DNA of 25,521 bases, from positions 1-25,521 of the forward strand of contig JAEPRB010000399.1 in assembly GCA_016758965.1 (NCBI GenBank), in the 5' to 3' direction. A program made the position numbers and the translations under genes. Below the pieces are notes generated by a model. That model made no database searches and was not told the origin of the DNA. It worked only from the letters and a program-made list of their open reading frames with translations. Source of the stretch: Circinella minor (lineage: Eukaryota > Mucoromycota > Mucoromycetes > Mucorales > Lichtheimiaceae). This document shows, piece by piece, positions 10,791-21,846 of this stretch. How positions within the stretch are numbered: the stretch's first letter is position 1; the number at the start of each line of letters is the position of its first letter.

Positions 10791-11153
10791 AGTAATATAT
10801 AACAATAGCATTATGCGGTTATAATACAGATAATGTGTTCATGAGAACATTTCTTGAGAACGAACAAAGGCATACATTTACTGGGGTAATAAAAAAATGG
10901 AGAGAATTAAGTACGATAAATATTCTATATCCTTTTTGCAGTAATACGAGTATTTGAAAATCATGTTATACATTTAAATAAGACTCACTTTTTTTTCGGT
11001 ATGTGACTTACAGTTTTGTAATACACACTAATATTTTAGTAACTCCCTACTACATGGTATATTTTTTTCTAAAAAAAAAGATAACTACATAGTGTCATTA
11101 TGTGGGCGTAATCAAAGTTCAATACAGCTCTATAGAAAAAAAAATAACCCCAT

Positions 11154-11167
11154 CAAGTAATAACTTG
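11154..11167. promoter_or_regulatory. Dyad CAAGT-N4-ACTTG upstream of gene 2
   Basis: Same arms as at 6751, spacer AATA. Confidence 0.4.
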
Positions 11168-11622
11168 CTCTCTGAATATTAGTGTACCGTATATACTTAG
11201 AAAACCTACGCAGAATATATTCCCGTCCCTTCAAATGCTAATAATCGAGTTACAATGTTACTTATTCATAGATTGATGGGCGTTACACATTTTGCACTGG
11301 GGATAGAAACAAGAAGATGTCTTTATTTACTACGAAAGTAATCTGAGGAGTAACATCAGATAAATATAAAAAGTGAACAAAGTTAATAATTGGTGTATTC
11401 ATTACGGTCACTCGGAGTAGTCGTAGTATAAAATTATGGATTATTTATTTGAGTATCAATACTAAATAACAAAATTGAACAGAATAATAGAGAAGTGTGA
11501 TGATCAACGAAAACAACTCCTAAAATACAAACCCCCTTCCCTTTTTTTCCTCCTATGTACAACAAAAATGAATGATCATCTTCAAAAATCTACTCTCATT
11601 CTTTCAAACTTAAAAAAATCAA

Positions 11623-11630
11623 TATAAATA
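11623..11630 (+). promoter_or_regulatory. TATA box, peptide gene 2
   Basis: TATAAATA, 57 bases before the ATG at 11680. Confidence 0.6.
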
Positions 11631-11679
11631 TAGACAAAAATCTGAGTAATATTCTTATCTTCAGTACATTTTATTTATT

Positions 11680-11913
11680 ATGCGTAATTTTACTTCTGTT
11701 GTTGCCTTCGTTAGTTTGGCTCTTTTTGCAATTTCTTCCGTATCAGCTACTGGTTCTGGTAATTTACAAGGTTCCTCTGAACAAAAAAGAGACGTCAATG
11801 TAGCTCCAGTAAAAAGAGAAACAGACATTGAATACTGTGACTCATGTGCGATGGACCCGGATAGCGAGTGCATGGAATATTGTAACGCATTGTTAGATAG
11901 TCAAAACCAGTAG
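11680..11913 (+). CDS. Secreted four-cysteine prepropeptide, paralogue 2 (longest C-terminus)
   Basis: 77 residues. The 46-residue leader differs from paralogue 1 at three residues (H3N, D28N, A41V), with SVSA before the likely signal cleavage, EQKR at 34-37 and PVKR at 43-46. The predicted 31-residue product keeps C53, C56, C64, C68 and P60 but changes nine of the 22 residues up to C68. Its last five residues (DSQNQ) are encoded by DNA that aligns with the 3' UTR of paralogue 1, where AGTCAAAACC follows the stop. Small changes around the stop thus lengthened the peptide. The product is acidic, with nine D/E and no K or R. This is the closest relative of paralogue 1 in coding and flanking DNA. 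Confidence 0.87.
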   Translation: MRNFTSVVAFVSLALFAISSVSATGSGNLQGSSEQKRDVNVAPVKRETDIEYCDSCAMDPDSECMEYCNALLDSQNQ

Positions 11914-12960
11914 GTTCAAAAAACTTTGGTAAAAATGATCATGACGGCACCAAGATATCATGAAGTATCAAGATTACAAAACGATCATTTCAAGAATGGA
12001 CATGAATGATATGATATATTATGATACATTACTCTTATTTTTTTTTTACTTTACTTCTATTTGTCTGTTCCTTTTGTAATTGTCGAATAATTTAAATTAA
12101 CAAATAAATTATTTTGGTTTTACTCTATATCTTCTCTTCTTTATAACAATCAAAAAGAATAGATTTCCAAGTATAGCTTAATATATCACTATTTGGTTAT
12201 TTATTATGGGATTTAGCTGTCATTTTAATTTTTGTTTTTCTTAAAAAAATCATTATCTATAAAAGCAAAGCTTGTAGACAAGCAAGAAGCAGTTTAATAC
12301 TGCTATGTGGGCATAGTTTTAGTCACTTATTGCCCGTTCTTTTTCTTGAAATAACAACACAAGGGCTCATTCAAAAACTACAGTATACAAGTTGTAAATA
12401 TGTAAGACCTTGAATAAAATAGCTTACTTTCTAAATTATTAAATGTCATTTTTTCGACCTGTATTTTTTCTTTATAATCATTAATTTATTGAAAATGTTT
12501 AAAGGCAAGTCTCTTGGAAGTGACATTATGTAAATTAGATACTCTTACCACTACTCAAATGTACGCTCATTTATCAAAGCAAATTTTAATCTTCTTTTTT
12601 TTTCTTATCAAAGCTTTAGATGAGAAAGAACAAATCACTGACTTTGGAATGAAAATTTTAAACTACAATATAAAATATAAAATTATGAACGTTGTCGCTT
12701 TGCTTATGAAAAAAGAAAAGATTATGTTTTATTGAACTGTTCATAAAGAACAAAAAAACATTAATACATGTATTGCTTCAAAACAGAGCAGGATCGAATA
12801 TCAAGGTTAATAACCCCAAACAACCTTTAGTTTAACAACAAAAGTATCTATCCGATTACTTGTTTAGAGATGCCACTGAAAAAAGAATAGCGAGAGAAGC
12901 CACATTTTTGAACTAGCATCTTAGTAACATGGTGCGCCTCTAGTCAGCTCCCCTCTCTAA
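11914..12960 (+). repeat. D block: downstream module of unit 2
   Basis: Nearly the same as 7500-8569. It holds a poly(A) signal AATAAA at 12103, the AGCAGT hairpin at 12288-12304, and at 12816-12953 a 138-base stretch identical to 18597-18734. A 73-codon open frame at 12514-12735 has no ATG at its start and is not kept in units 3 and 5. Confidence 0.7.
12103..12108 (+). terminator. Probable poly(A) signal, gene 2
   Basis: AATAAA about 190 bases after the stop, at the position equivalent to 7707. Confidence 0.4.
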
Positions 12961-14065
12961 AAAAAGTATATAATCATATAAAAAAACTAGAATTTCTGTC
13001 TTTAATTTTTATAGATCATTTAAAGTTTGAAGCAAGTCCCAGCAGGTTTTTTGGTAGATATAATAAGAGTGATATTTTTATCACTGGATTTTTTTTATCT
13101 TCCATTTAAATCTACATATTTACTGGTAGTATTATGAAGACCGCTACATCATATTATATACCTATATAAGATTAATAGTTACATCTTTCCAATGAGTCGT
13201 GATGTAATATCGCCAATAAACGCTACGTGTGTTCTTTTTAATGCATGAAAGGTATATCCAGAACAAGAGAGTATCAGTAATTACTGGATGGATTTGTTAT
13301 TAGATTATTGGTAAAAAATACTATAGGAACATTATATGCGTCTATGAAGTAACAACAGAATTAAATACGTATTAGACACGCATAACCAACTACTACCTAT
13401 TTGTGTCTGATACTTTCTCAGATAAAAAAAAACAGTCTTAACATGACTCGAAAGTATGTTATATGGTAATCTATATACAAACTATCCAGCCGTTTAGCAC
13501 TTGATTATTTATACTTTTGCAGAAATATTATTCTTGCGCGGATTAAGAACAAAATTGCAAAGATATCCATCTTTTATATCATTCTCTTTATATATACTTG
13601 ATATAAACTTTCTTTCTTTTAATTTTTGGCCAATAATACTTTTATTTCCAGAATATTTTTAGTTTCTTACTTTCTATGCAATAGCATAATAATTTTAAAG
13701 TGAAATAACTAATACCATTTTTATGAATTACTTATAATAACTATTATAAATAATAGCTAACATATAATTATTTCCAAAAAGATGTAATGTTATTATTAGT
13801 AATTATTTATGTTAATTATGCGAAATATAATATATGTCCCTTATTACTAAAAACACGATGCTTTACAGGTATATGACGCGGATACATTTTCTGTTAATGA
13901 TTTTTATGTGGAGACAAAGATTGATTTAAGAGCAGTAGGTGTCCGATAGGTGTGACTGTATTAATAGTCTTACAAGTACATTTTTTGTTATAATTAAGAA
14001 TAAGCAAATCAATTAAATACATTTTCACGTATTTTGATATTGTTTTTTATAATGTTTTATATTAT
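12961..14065 (+). repeat. S block, unit 3
   Basis: Direct repeat of the S blocks of units 1, 2, 4 and 5. The stretch ACGTATTAGACACGCATAACCAACTACTACC near 13367 is shared exactly with unit 2. No gene seen. Confidence 0.72.
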
Positions 14066-14350
14066 ACAGTCACTTTCTCAGATGTTTAATCAGGTACTGA
14101 GTGAATAATATTTTCCAAATGGTTCAATTAAGGCTGTCTATCAGACTTGCAGATAGAGTGCTATGATCATAATTCTTTCGTTATTACCGAAACAAAACAA
14201 ATATAATAGTTACATAAAAACAAAATAAAACTAATGTAAATATTATCATGGAATCTTGGTCATTGAAAGCGAAGCCAGAAGAACGGGAGGGAGGGTGTGA
14301 CTCCCTATCAGTTCAGATTCGTCCAGTCGTTCGATGGACTGAACGAACAA
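14066..14350. other. Unit-3-specific insertion with a GC-richer patch
   Basis: About 0.28 kb absent from the same place in units 2 and 4, where the S and M blocks meet directly. The right part (14251-14350) is clearly richer in G+C than its surroundings. It contains GGGAGGGAGGG at 14285-14295 and an imperfect stem TTCGTCCAGT/ACTGAACGAA (14318-14327 with 14338-14347, one mismatch). It has no open frame of note. Origin unknown; a mobile-element remnant is possible. Confidence 0.5.
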
Positions 14351-14681
14351 CAGTTTAAGTTAAAAAAAAAAGATTTTTCTTGATACTACTAAAAGAAAGA
14401 CACTTCTATTGTAATTTATACAATTCGGTTTATAGGTTTTAATACGCTTTTCTCCGGGTTCGTTTTTCTGTCAAAAAAAAAACACTATGTATTGATAAAA
14501 GAAAAATAGTCAAGATTTTAGCTGTTGTTATCCATGATAATAAAAAACGTGATTGGGTTGTGAATCATCTACTTTACTCCATGGTGCCGATAAAACCTAG
14601 GACAGGAGGGAAATTGATAAAACCATCTTCATGCTTGTTAATTAGTAGTTGAGCGATTTCTCGTAATTGTACCAAAGCATC
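14351..14681 (+). repeat. M block, unit 3, left part
   Basis: Matches the start of the M blocks of units 2 and 4 (TTGATACTACT, CGGTTTATAGGTTTTAAT, AGTCAAGATTTTAGCTGTT). It stops at about 14681, where an insertion interrupts it. Confidence 0.65.
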
Positions 14682-14761
14682 ACAACATAAAAAATAATAC
14701 CTACATTATACTTAATATATGTAAAACATATACTTTATTCAAACACCATTTTAAAGAATTA

Positions 14762-14935
14762 TTCAGGCATTATTTAAGCACTAAATTTTAAAGCATTATT
14801 CAAGATGAGTTGCGTTCAGGAAATATTTAGACATTAATTAAAAATGAGATAGATTCAGGCAGTATTTAGGCATTAAACGAAAATAAGCTGGGTTCAGGTT
14901 ATTAGGCATTATTCAAGTCTCATTTAGTAATGGCC
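14762..14935. repeat. Degenerate short tandem repeat (period 39)
   Basis: TTCAGG motifs start at 14762, 14815, 14854 and 14893. The last three are exactly 39 apart and the first gap is 53. Most are followed by a variant of TATTTAGGCATTAA and an A-rich stretch. The units are diverged, so this is an old minisatellite. Confidence 0.55.
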
Positions 14936-15026
14936 AGTAACTCTTGAAGTTGATGAAGTATTTGTATGCTAAAAATCCTTAACAATAGCAAAAAGAAGCT
15001 ATAGCTTGTTATACTATATCCAATGT

Positions 15027-15052
<26 letters not shown>
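15027..15052. repeat. TA microsatellite, 13 units
   Basis: Uninterrupted (TA)13 inside the unit 3 insertion. Confidence 0.9.
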
Positions 15053-15057
<5 letters not shown>

Positions 15058-15126
15058 GAGTGAGTTTACCTTGTTTTTTATTCAGATTTTCAAATAAACA
15101 TATTTTTAATAACACCATGAATCATG

Positions 15127-15150
15127 ACCATTACCACAAGGTGGTAAGGT
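15127..15150. repeat. Strong hairpin in the unit 3 insertion
   Basis: TTACCAC-AAG-GTGGTAA is a perfect 7-bp stem with a 3-base loop (15131-15147), extended by ACC/GGT past one bulged A. No role is known. Confidence 0.5.
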
Positions 15151-15803
15151 ATCATTCTTGCCCAAATAAAGTATGATCGAGTACTATGAGACAGCATCTC
15201 ACAAAAATTATATATGTTGTATACACGAAATCAGTGCTAGGTCGCTCATATACATAAACTGGTACTAATATTTATGTTTTTACTCTTGCTTACATACATA
15301 TGTACCATCAAAAATGAAATTTCACCAAAATAATGTTGTAACACTATTGCATCAATTGAGCTTTTTCCTTTAAGTACATAAGTTTCTAAAAAGTTTATTG
15401 TTAATTTTATATTTACGTTATTTTAACTACATGTAATATTCTTATATTTTAATAAATAACAGCAACATACACATACTCGTTCGACTCTATTCTAACAATA
15501 TAAGCCGCCCAACTGATTTTTCTATAAGTAATGAAATTACGTACTAAAAAATGTATTATGGTTTTTTTTATGTATTCACATCAAATATACAATAATTTTT
15601 TAATTCATTGAATACGTGGTTTATTAGGTTTTTTAATATTTTTAATAAAAAGATAGTCTTGTAGTTTTTATACAGTAACGCTTTTAAGTAAGTCTGTGAT
15701 TAAACAGTAATATATAATCACATCACCTATCAAACAAGAATAATTTTATGTCTGAATATAGCCTGAAATAAAGAGTAGTTAAGTTTAGAAGTCTGTTTAG
15801 TGA

Positions 15804-16525
15804 TATCCCTGCCCCACAACTATAGAATTCAGATATATGTTATGACACTCGCTCTCTAACTTCTTGTCTTATTTTGTACTGTCGAAAAAACATAACATTT
15901 CTATGCACAGAGTATTTTTTTTCTTTAATCTACTGTTTGTCATTTGGATATTATAATTTCTTAATTTTACTGACAACAGTTTATATCAAACAATAAAGTA
16001 ATTCCATAGTATGTAAACAATATTGAAAAAAAAATTGTCCAAAAGATCAGCATAATAATATGCTTAATATTAGTCAGCTGTTGTATTTTACTTTGATATA
16101 GTAAGACATAAAACTTAAAGAAAAATCAAGAAAGCACTAGCAATAAATTTTTGAACTATAGAAACATGGACATATGACTGAAATGGTTAGTTTGGCATTT
16201 TTTCAGGGGATATTATAAAAGAAAAAAGCCGACATATATCATATAGTATTTTTTGTTCCTGAAATTTTTAAATTGGTATAATTTCTTGTGTACGTTACAG
16301 AAAAGTGTGCATTACAAAGATATCAGAAAGACGCTCCCTGATATTATATTAATTTATGCAAGATGATAATACGTATAAGTAATATGATGTAAGATATTCT
16401 GATAGCACATCGCCGATAATTTATTTCGTGGTTTATAGCACTTTATTTTATTTTACTTACTTCACTGCTACTAGCACTATAATTCTTATAAGAGAATTAG
16501 TATAACAAAGACTGTTTAATATTTA
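15804..16525 (+). repeat. M block, unit 3, right part
   Basis: Resumes the M block at ATATCCCTGCCCCACAAC and runs to TTACTTACTTCACTGCTACTAGC. It is more diverged from the other units than their M blocks are from each other. Confidence 0.65.
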
Positions 16526-16912
16526 TTAAAAATCAAAAGTAATACATAATAATAGCACGATGCGGTTATAATACAGATAATATGTTCATGAGAACATTTC
16601 TTGAGAGCGAACAAAGACATACATTTACTGGGGTAATAAAAAAAAGGGAGAGAAATAAGTACGATAAATATTCCCTATCCTTTTTCCAGTAATACGAGTA
16701 TTTGAATAAATCATGTTATACATTCAAATAAAACTCACTTTTTCGGTATGTGACTTACAGTTTTGTAATACATCATACTAATAATTAATAACTATAGCTG
16801 AACTCCCTACTTGATATATTTTTTTTTTTAAAAAAAAAAAAAAACTGCATAGTGTCATAATGTGGGCGTAATCAAAGTTCAATACAGCTCTATAGAAAAA
16901 AAATAACCCCAT

Positions 16913-16926
16913 CAAGTAATAACTTG
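16913..16926. promoter_or_regulatory. Dyad CAAGT-N4-ACTTG upstream of gene 3
   Basis: Same arms as at 6751, spacer AATA. Confidence 0.4.
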
Positions 16927-17384
16927 CTCTCTGAATATTAGTGTACCGTATATACTTAGAAAACCTACGCATAATATATTCCCGTCCCTTCAAATGCTAA
17001 TAATCGAGCTACAATAATTACTTATTCGTAGATTAATGGGCGTTACACGTTTTGCACCAGGGATAGGAACAAGAAAATGCCTTTATTTACTACGAAAGTG
17101 GTCTGAGAAGTAACATTAGATAAATATAAAAAGTGAACAAAGTTAATAATTGGTATATTCATTACTGTCACTCGGAGTAGTCGTAGTATAAAATTGTGCA
17201 TTCTTTATTTGAGTATCAATATTAAATAACAAAATTGAACAGAATAATAGAGAAGTGTGATGATCAACGAAAACAACTCCTGAAATGCAAACTCCCTTCC
17301 CTTTTATTTTCTTCTATGTACAACAAAAATGAATGATCATCTTCAAAAATCTACTCCCATTCTTTCAAACTTAAAAAGAATCAA

Positions 17385-17395
17385 TATAAATATAG
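17385..17395 (+). promoter_or_regulatory. TATA box, peptide gene 3
   Basis: TATAAATATAG, 69 bases before the ATG at 17454. Confidence 0.6.
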
Positions 17396-17453
17396 ACAAA
17401 AATCTGAGTAATATTCTTATTTTTAGTACATTTTATTTATTATTATTGTAATC

Positions 17454-17669
17454 ATGCGTCAATTTACTTCTGTTGTTGCCTTCATTAGTTTGGCTCTTTT
17501 TACAATTTCTTCCGTATCAGCTACCGGTTCTGCTGATTTACAAGGTTCCTCTGAACAAAAAAGAGACGTCAATGTAGTTCCACAAAAAAGACAAACGGAT
17601 GCAGAAATTATATGTTTCGCATGTTCACAGGACCCTGCTAACGATTGCACGGCAGCATGCGGTTTCTAA
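17454..17669 (+). CDS. Secreted four-cysteine prepropeptide, paralogue 3
   Basis: 71 residues with the same 46-residue leader layout: signal 1-23, propeptide to EQKR at 37, and spacer DVNVVPQKR to 46. The second site is PQKR rather than PVKR/PIKR but keeps KR. The predicted 25-residue product begins with Gln, which could cyclise to pyroglutamate after Kex2 cleavage (inference). One extra residue before the first Cys shifts the frame to C54, C57, C65 and C69, with the same C-x2-C-x7-C-x3-C spacing and Pro at 61. The C-terminus is CGF, as in paralogue 5. It is the least acidic member (four D/E) and has no K or R. Unknown function. Confidence 0.86.
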   Translation: MRQFTSVVAFISLALFTISSVSATGSADLQGSSEQKRDVNVVPQKRQTDAEIICFACSQDPANDCTAACGF

Positions 17670-18749
17670 CGCTATGTAAATTTAAAGAGCTTGGGTAAAC
17701 ATCAAGATTACAAAACGATCATTCCAAGAACTGGCGTAAATGATATGATATATATATTATGATACATGATTCTTATTTGTTTTACTTTACTCCTATTTGT
17801 CTGTTCCTTTTTGTAATTGTCGAATAATTCAAATTAACAAATAATTTTTTTTGGTTTTACTCTATATCTCATCTTTATCACAATAAAAGAAAATACAAGG
17901 CTATAAAGCACAACTTAACTTTTAACTATTTCGCTATTTATTATAGGTTTTAACTGTCATTTTTACTCTTGTTTTTCTTAAAAAATCCTTATCTATATAA
18001 GCAAAACGTGTAGACAAGCAAGCAGCGGTTTAATACTGTTTTGTTAGCATATTAGTCACTTATCTCCCGGTTCTTTTTTTTTTTTTTTTGCCATAGCAAC
18101 ATAAAAGCTAATTTCAAAGCTATAGTATATAAGTTGTAAATACATAAAGCTTTGAATAAAATATCTTACTTTCTAAATTATCAAATGTCATTTTTCAGCC
18201 TTCATTCTTTTTTAAAAATCATGTTTTCTATCAACCTATTGAAAATGCTTGAGGGCAAGCTGGAAGTGACATTACGTAAAGTGGGTATCTTTCCTTAATA
18301 CTACTCAAATGTACGCTGATTTATCAAAACAGGTTTTAATTGTGATTGTTCAAGTAGAATAACCATAGTGATTTTTCCGCTTACTAAAGTTTTGAATGAG
18401 AATGAACAAACCATTGACTTTACAATGAAAATTTTAAACTACAGTGTAAAAAAATAAAAAATTATGAACGTTGTCGTTTTGCTCATGAGAAAAGAAAGGA
18501 TCTTGTTTTATTAAACTGTTCATAAAGAACAAAAAACAACATTAATATATGTATCGCTTCAAAACAGAGCAGGACCGAATATCAAGGTTAATAAGTCCAA
18601 ACAACCTTTAGTTTAACAACAAAAGTATCTATCCGATTACTTGTTTAGAGATGCCACTGAAAAAAGAATAGCGAGAGAAGCCACATTTTTGAACTAGCAT
18701 CTTAGTAACATGGTGCGCCTCTAGTCAGCTCCCCACCCCAAAAAAAGAC
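17670..18749 (+). repeat. D block: downstream module of unit 3
   Basis: Homologous to the other D blocks. AATAAT replaces AATAAA at the poly(A) position (about 17839). The hairpin at 18024-18040 reads AGCGGT-TTAAT-ACTGTT. The final 138 bases before 18734 are identical to unit 2. No gene beyond the peptide gene. Confidence 0.7.
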
Positions 18750-19865
18750 GTACATAATCATATAAAGAAAATTAGAATTTCTGTCTTGAAATTTAATAGA
18801 TAATGTAGAGTTTAAAGCAAGCTCTAGTGAACTTTTTGGTAGATAATAGAAATGATATTTTTATCACTGGGTTTTTTTATCTTCCATTTAAATCTATATA
18901 TTTACTGGTAGTATGATGACAACCGCTACATCATATTGTATATCTATATAAGAATTCTAATTACATTTTTCCAATGGGTTGTGATGTAATATAACCAATA
19001 AACGCTACGCGTGTTTTTTAATTACATGAAAGGTAAATCCAGAATAAAAAAAAAGTATTAGTAATCACTGGATAAATCTGTCATTAGATTATAGGTAAAA
19101 ACGACTATAGAAACACCATATGCGTCTATAAAGTAACAACAAAAGCAAATACGCATTAGACACACATAACCAACTACTACCTAATTGTGTTGTCTGATAC
19201 TTTCTTAGATAAAAAAAAAATACAGTCTTAACATGGTTCGAAAGTACGTTATATGGTAATCTATATACGACTATCGAACTGTTTAGCACTTGATTAATTA
19301 TATTTTGTATTAATATTATTTTTGCGCGAATTAAGAACAAAATTGCAACAGTATTTACTTTTTATATTACTTGCACTTGTATACTTTTTGAGGAACTTTC
19401 CCTTTTTATAATTTTCTATTTAATATGAGCTTGACTTTTTATATATTTGACCTACTATACTAATATTCGGAAAATATTTCATTCCTTGCTTTGTATGCAA
19501 TAACATAACGAAAGCTTCAAAATGAAATAAATGATACCACTCTAATGAGTTACTTATGATAACTATTATAAATAATATATAATATATAATTAAAAAGAGG
19601 TTCGATGCTACTGTTACTGTAATAATTATAATATTATCCATGTAGAATATAATATATGTCTCTCATTAATAAAAACAACGTATAATGTTTCTCAGGCACG
19701 TGATGTCGCGAATATATCTTTCATTAATAATATTTATGTTGAGACAACTATTAACGTGACAGTAGATGTCCAGTGTGTGTGTCCGTATCAATAGTCTTAC
19801 GTATTTGCAAGTCGTTTCTTTATTATAAATAAGAATAAAAACAAATCAATCAAAGAAGTTTTCCA
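18750..19865 (+). repeat. S block, unit 4
   Basis: Direct repeat of the other S blocks, with TACATAATCATATAAAG at its start and GCACGTGATGTCGCGAATATATCTT near 19696, shared with unit 2. Open frames on the minus strand here are not conserved in other units. Confidence 0.72.
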
Positions 19866-20990
19866 AGTGTTTTATTATTGTTTTTATTATAATGGCTTAA
19901 AATATACATACTTTGGGTAAAAAAAAAAAACTTTTTTTTGATACTACTGAAGGGGAGACGCTTTTTTATTGTTATTAATACTGTTCAGTTTATAGACTTT
20001 AATTAATATTGTAACATTTTTGTTCGAGCTCGTTCTTGTGTTAAAAAACGCACTCTGTATTGCTACGTAGAAGAAAAATAGTCAAGATTTTAGCTGTTCC
20101 TATTCATGGTGATAAAAGAAATGAATAGGTTGTCAATCATCTACTTTAATCCATGATGACGTTAAAATTCAGGGGGGGGGAGTGGGATTGATAGAATCAT
20201 TTTTATGCTTGTTAATTATTAGTAGCGCGGTTTCTTCAAATTGCATCAAACCATCCCTGTCTCACAGCTATAAAACTCAAATGTATGTTACGACACACTC
20301 TTTTCTAACATTGTTGTATTTATCCTGTCGAAGAAATATAGCATTTCCAAGCATAGAGTATTTTTTTTGGATATTCTAACTTTGATTTATCGTAATATTA
20401 TTACTATTTACTTAGCTTTACCGACAATGACACTTTCTTTTATATCACACAATATAGCCATTTTATATTAGTACGCAGTATTTAAACGAAATAAAAAAGT
20501 ATCATCCAAAAGATCAGCATAATTAAATGGCTAATACTAGTCAATTGCTGTAATCTACTTTAATACACTAAGACATAACATTTCAAAAGAAAAAAAAAAG
20601 AAGTAGCGAGCAATAAATTTTTTAACTATAATACGGACATATGGCTGAAATGGTAGTTTGACATTTTTTCAGGGGATATTCTAAATGAAAAAACATCGGC
20701 GTATATTTTGCTCCTAAAATTCTCAAATAGGTATAGTTTCTTGTGTACATTACAGAAAAGTGTGCATTACAAAGGCAACAGAAAGGTGCTCCTTGTGTGG
20801 CCTACCTCATATTGTTTTGATTTATGAAAGATGGTGCTTATACGTAATATAGCGTAAGGTATTCTGACATCACATTACCAATTAATTTATTTTGTGGTTT
20901 AAAGACCTTTATTTTATTTTACTTACTTCACTGCTACTAGTACTATAATTTTTTTAAGAAAAATTAGTATAACAAAGATAGTTAATTACT
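19866..20990 (+). repeat. M block, unit 4
   Basis: Same orientation as unit 2 and very similar to it. It contains a G9 run at 20172-20180 that has a different length in every copy. The open frame starting at 20182 begins with GTG, not ATG. It aligns with ATG-less frames in units 1 and 2 and is broken in unit 3. Confidence 0.72.
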
Positions 20991-21378
20991 CCCTATTAAT
21001 CAAAAGTAATACTTTACAGTAATAGGGTATTATACTATAGATGATGTGTTCGAGAGCAAATTTCTTGAATACGAACAAAGACATGCATGCTGGGGTAAGA
21101 AAACAAGAAAGGACCGAAATAAGTACGATGAATATCCTTTTTTGTTCTGCAGTAATACGAGTATTTGAAAATCATGTTAGACATTCAAACGAAACTCTGT
21201 TTATTTCTGTGTGTACGTAACATTAATGTATACATACTAAATATATATTTTACTAACTATCATACAATTGAACTCCCTACTTGGTATTTTTTTTAAAAAA
21301 AAGAAAGTGCATAATGTCATAACGTGGGCGTAATTGAAGTTTAATACAGTTCTATAAAGAAAAAAACACCACTCCCAT

Positions 21379-21392
21379 CAAGTGATAACTTG
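21379..21392. promoter_or_regulatory. Dyad CAAGT-N4-ACTTG upstream of gene 4
   Basis: Same arms as at 6751, spacer GATA. Confidence 0.4.
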
Positions 21393-21837
21393 TTTTCTGA
21401 ATATTTATTGTATAAACTTATTATACCTATGCATAATATATTTCCGTCCCATCCAAATATGCTAATGATCGAGCTAAAATGTTTTTCACCGGGCATAGAA
21501 ATAAGAAGATGCCCCTATTTACTGCGAAAGTGGTCTAAGGAGTAACATCAGAGGAATATAAAAAGTGAACAAAGTTAACACTTGATATACTCATTACCGT
21601 TGCTCGGAGTAGTAGTAGTAGTATAAAATTGTGCATTATTTATTTGAGTATCAATATTAAACAGCAGAATTGAACAGAATAATAGAGAAGTGATGATCAA
21701 TGAAAACAACTCCTGAAATACAAACGCCCTTTCCCTTTTTTTTTACTGCTATATGTTATGGAGTATGTACAACAAAAATGAAATGATTATCTATAAAACT
21801 CTACTTCCAGACTTCCAGACTTGAAAAAAAAAATCAA

Positions 21838-21846
21838 TATAAATAG
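21838..21846 (+). promoter_or_regulatory. TATA box, peptide gene 4
   Basis: TATAAATAG, 70 bases before the ATG at 21908. Confidence 0.6.

Larger units (their letters stand above)
10791..11679 (+). promoter_or_regulatory. P block: upstream region of peptide gene 2
   Basis: Direct repeat of the P block of gene 1 with the same ordered landmarks: a T/A tract at 11062-11079 (interrupted by CT), GTGGGCGTAAT (11102), dyad CAAGT-AATA-ACTTG (11154-11167), CACTCGGAGTAG (11409) and a TATA box at 11623. Confidence 0.7.
14682..15803. other. 1.1-kb insertion inside the M block of unit 3
   Basis: Units 2 and 4 read straight through this point. Here ...CCAAAGCATC is separated from ATCCCTGCCCCACAAC by about 1.1 kb of DNA not seen elsewhere in the window. 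It holds degenerate 39-base repeats at its left end, a TA microsatellite and a strong small hairpin. I find no convincing terminal inverted repeats and no open frame of useful length. The flanking ATC could be a very short target duplication, but this is weak. Confidence 0.55.
16526..17453 (+). promoter_or_regulatory. P block: upstream region of peptide gene 3
   Basis: Same ordered landmarks as upstream of genes 1 and 2. The T/A tract is the longest here (T11 then A15, 16819-16844). GTGGGCGTAAT is at 16863, dyad CAAGT-AATA-ACTTG at 16913-16926, CACTCGGAGTAG at 17169 and TATAAATATAG at 17385. The leader just before the ATG has an ATT-repeat insertion shared with genes 4 and 5 and absent from genes 1 and 2. 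Confidence 0.7.

Noticed and set aside
12514..12735. Frame containing LDEKEQITDFGMKILNYN in the D block of unit 2, also seen near 8125-8294
   Set aside because: Intact only in the nearly identical units 1 and 2, with stops in units 3 and 5 and no proper start. It could be a decayed gene fragment, but the evidence is too thin to call a pseudogene.
16778..16993. Minus-strand frames in P block 3 and unit 4 S block (19089-19340, 19420-19641)
   Set aside because: Not conserved in the homologous blocks of other units. They are chance frames.
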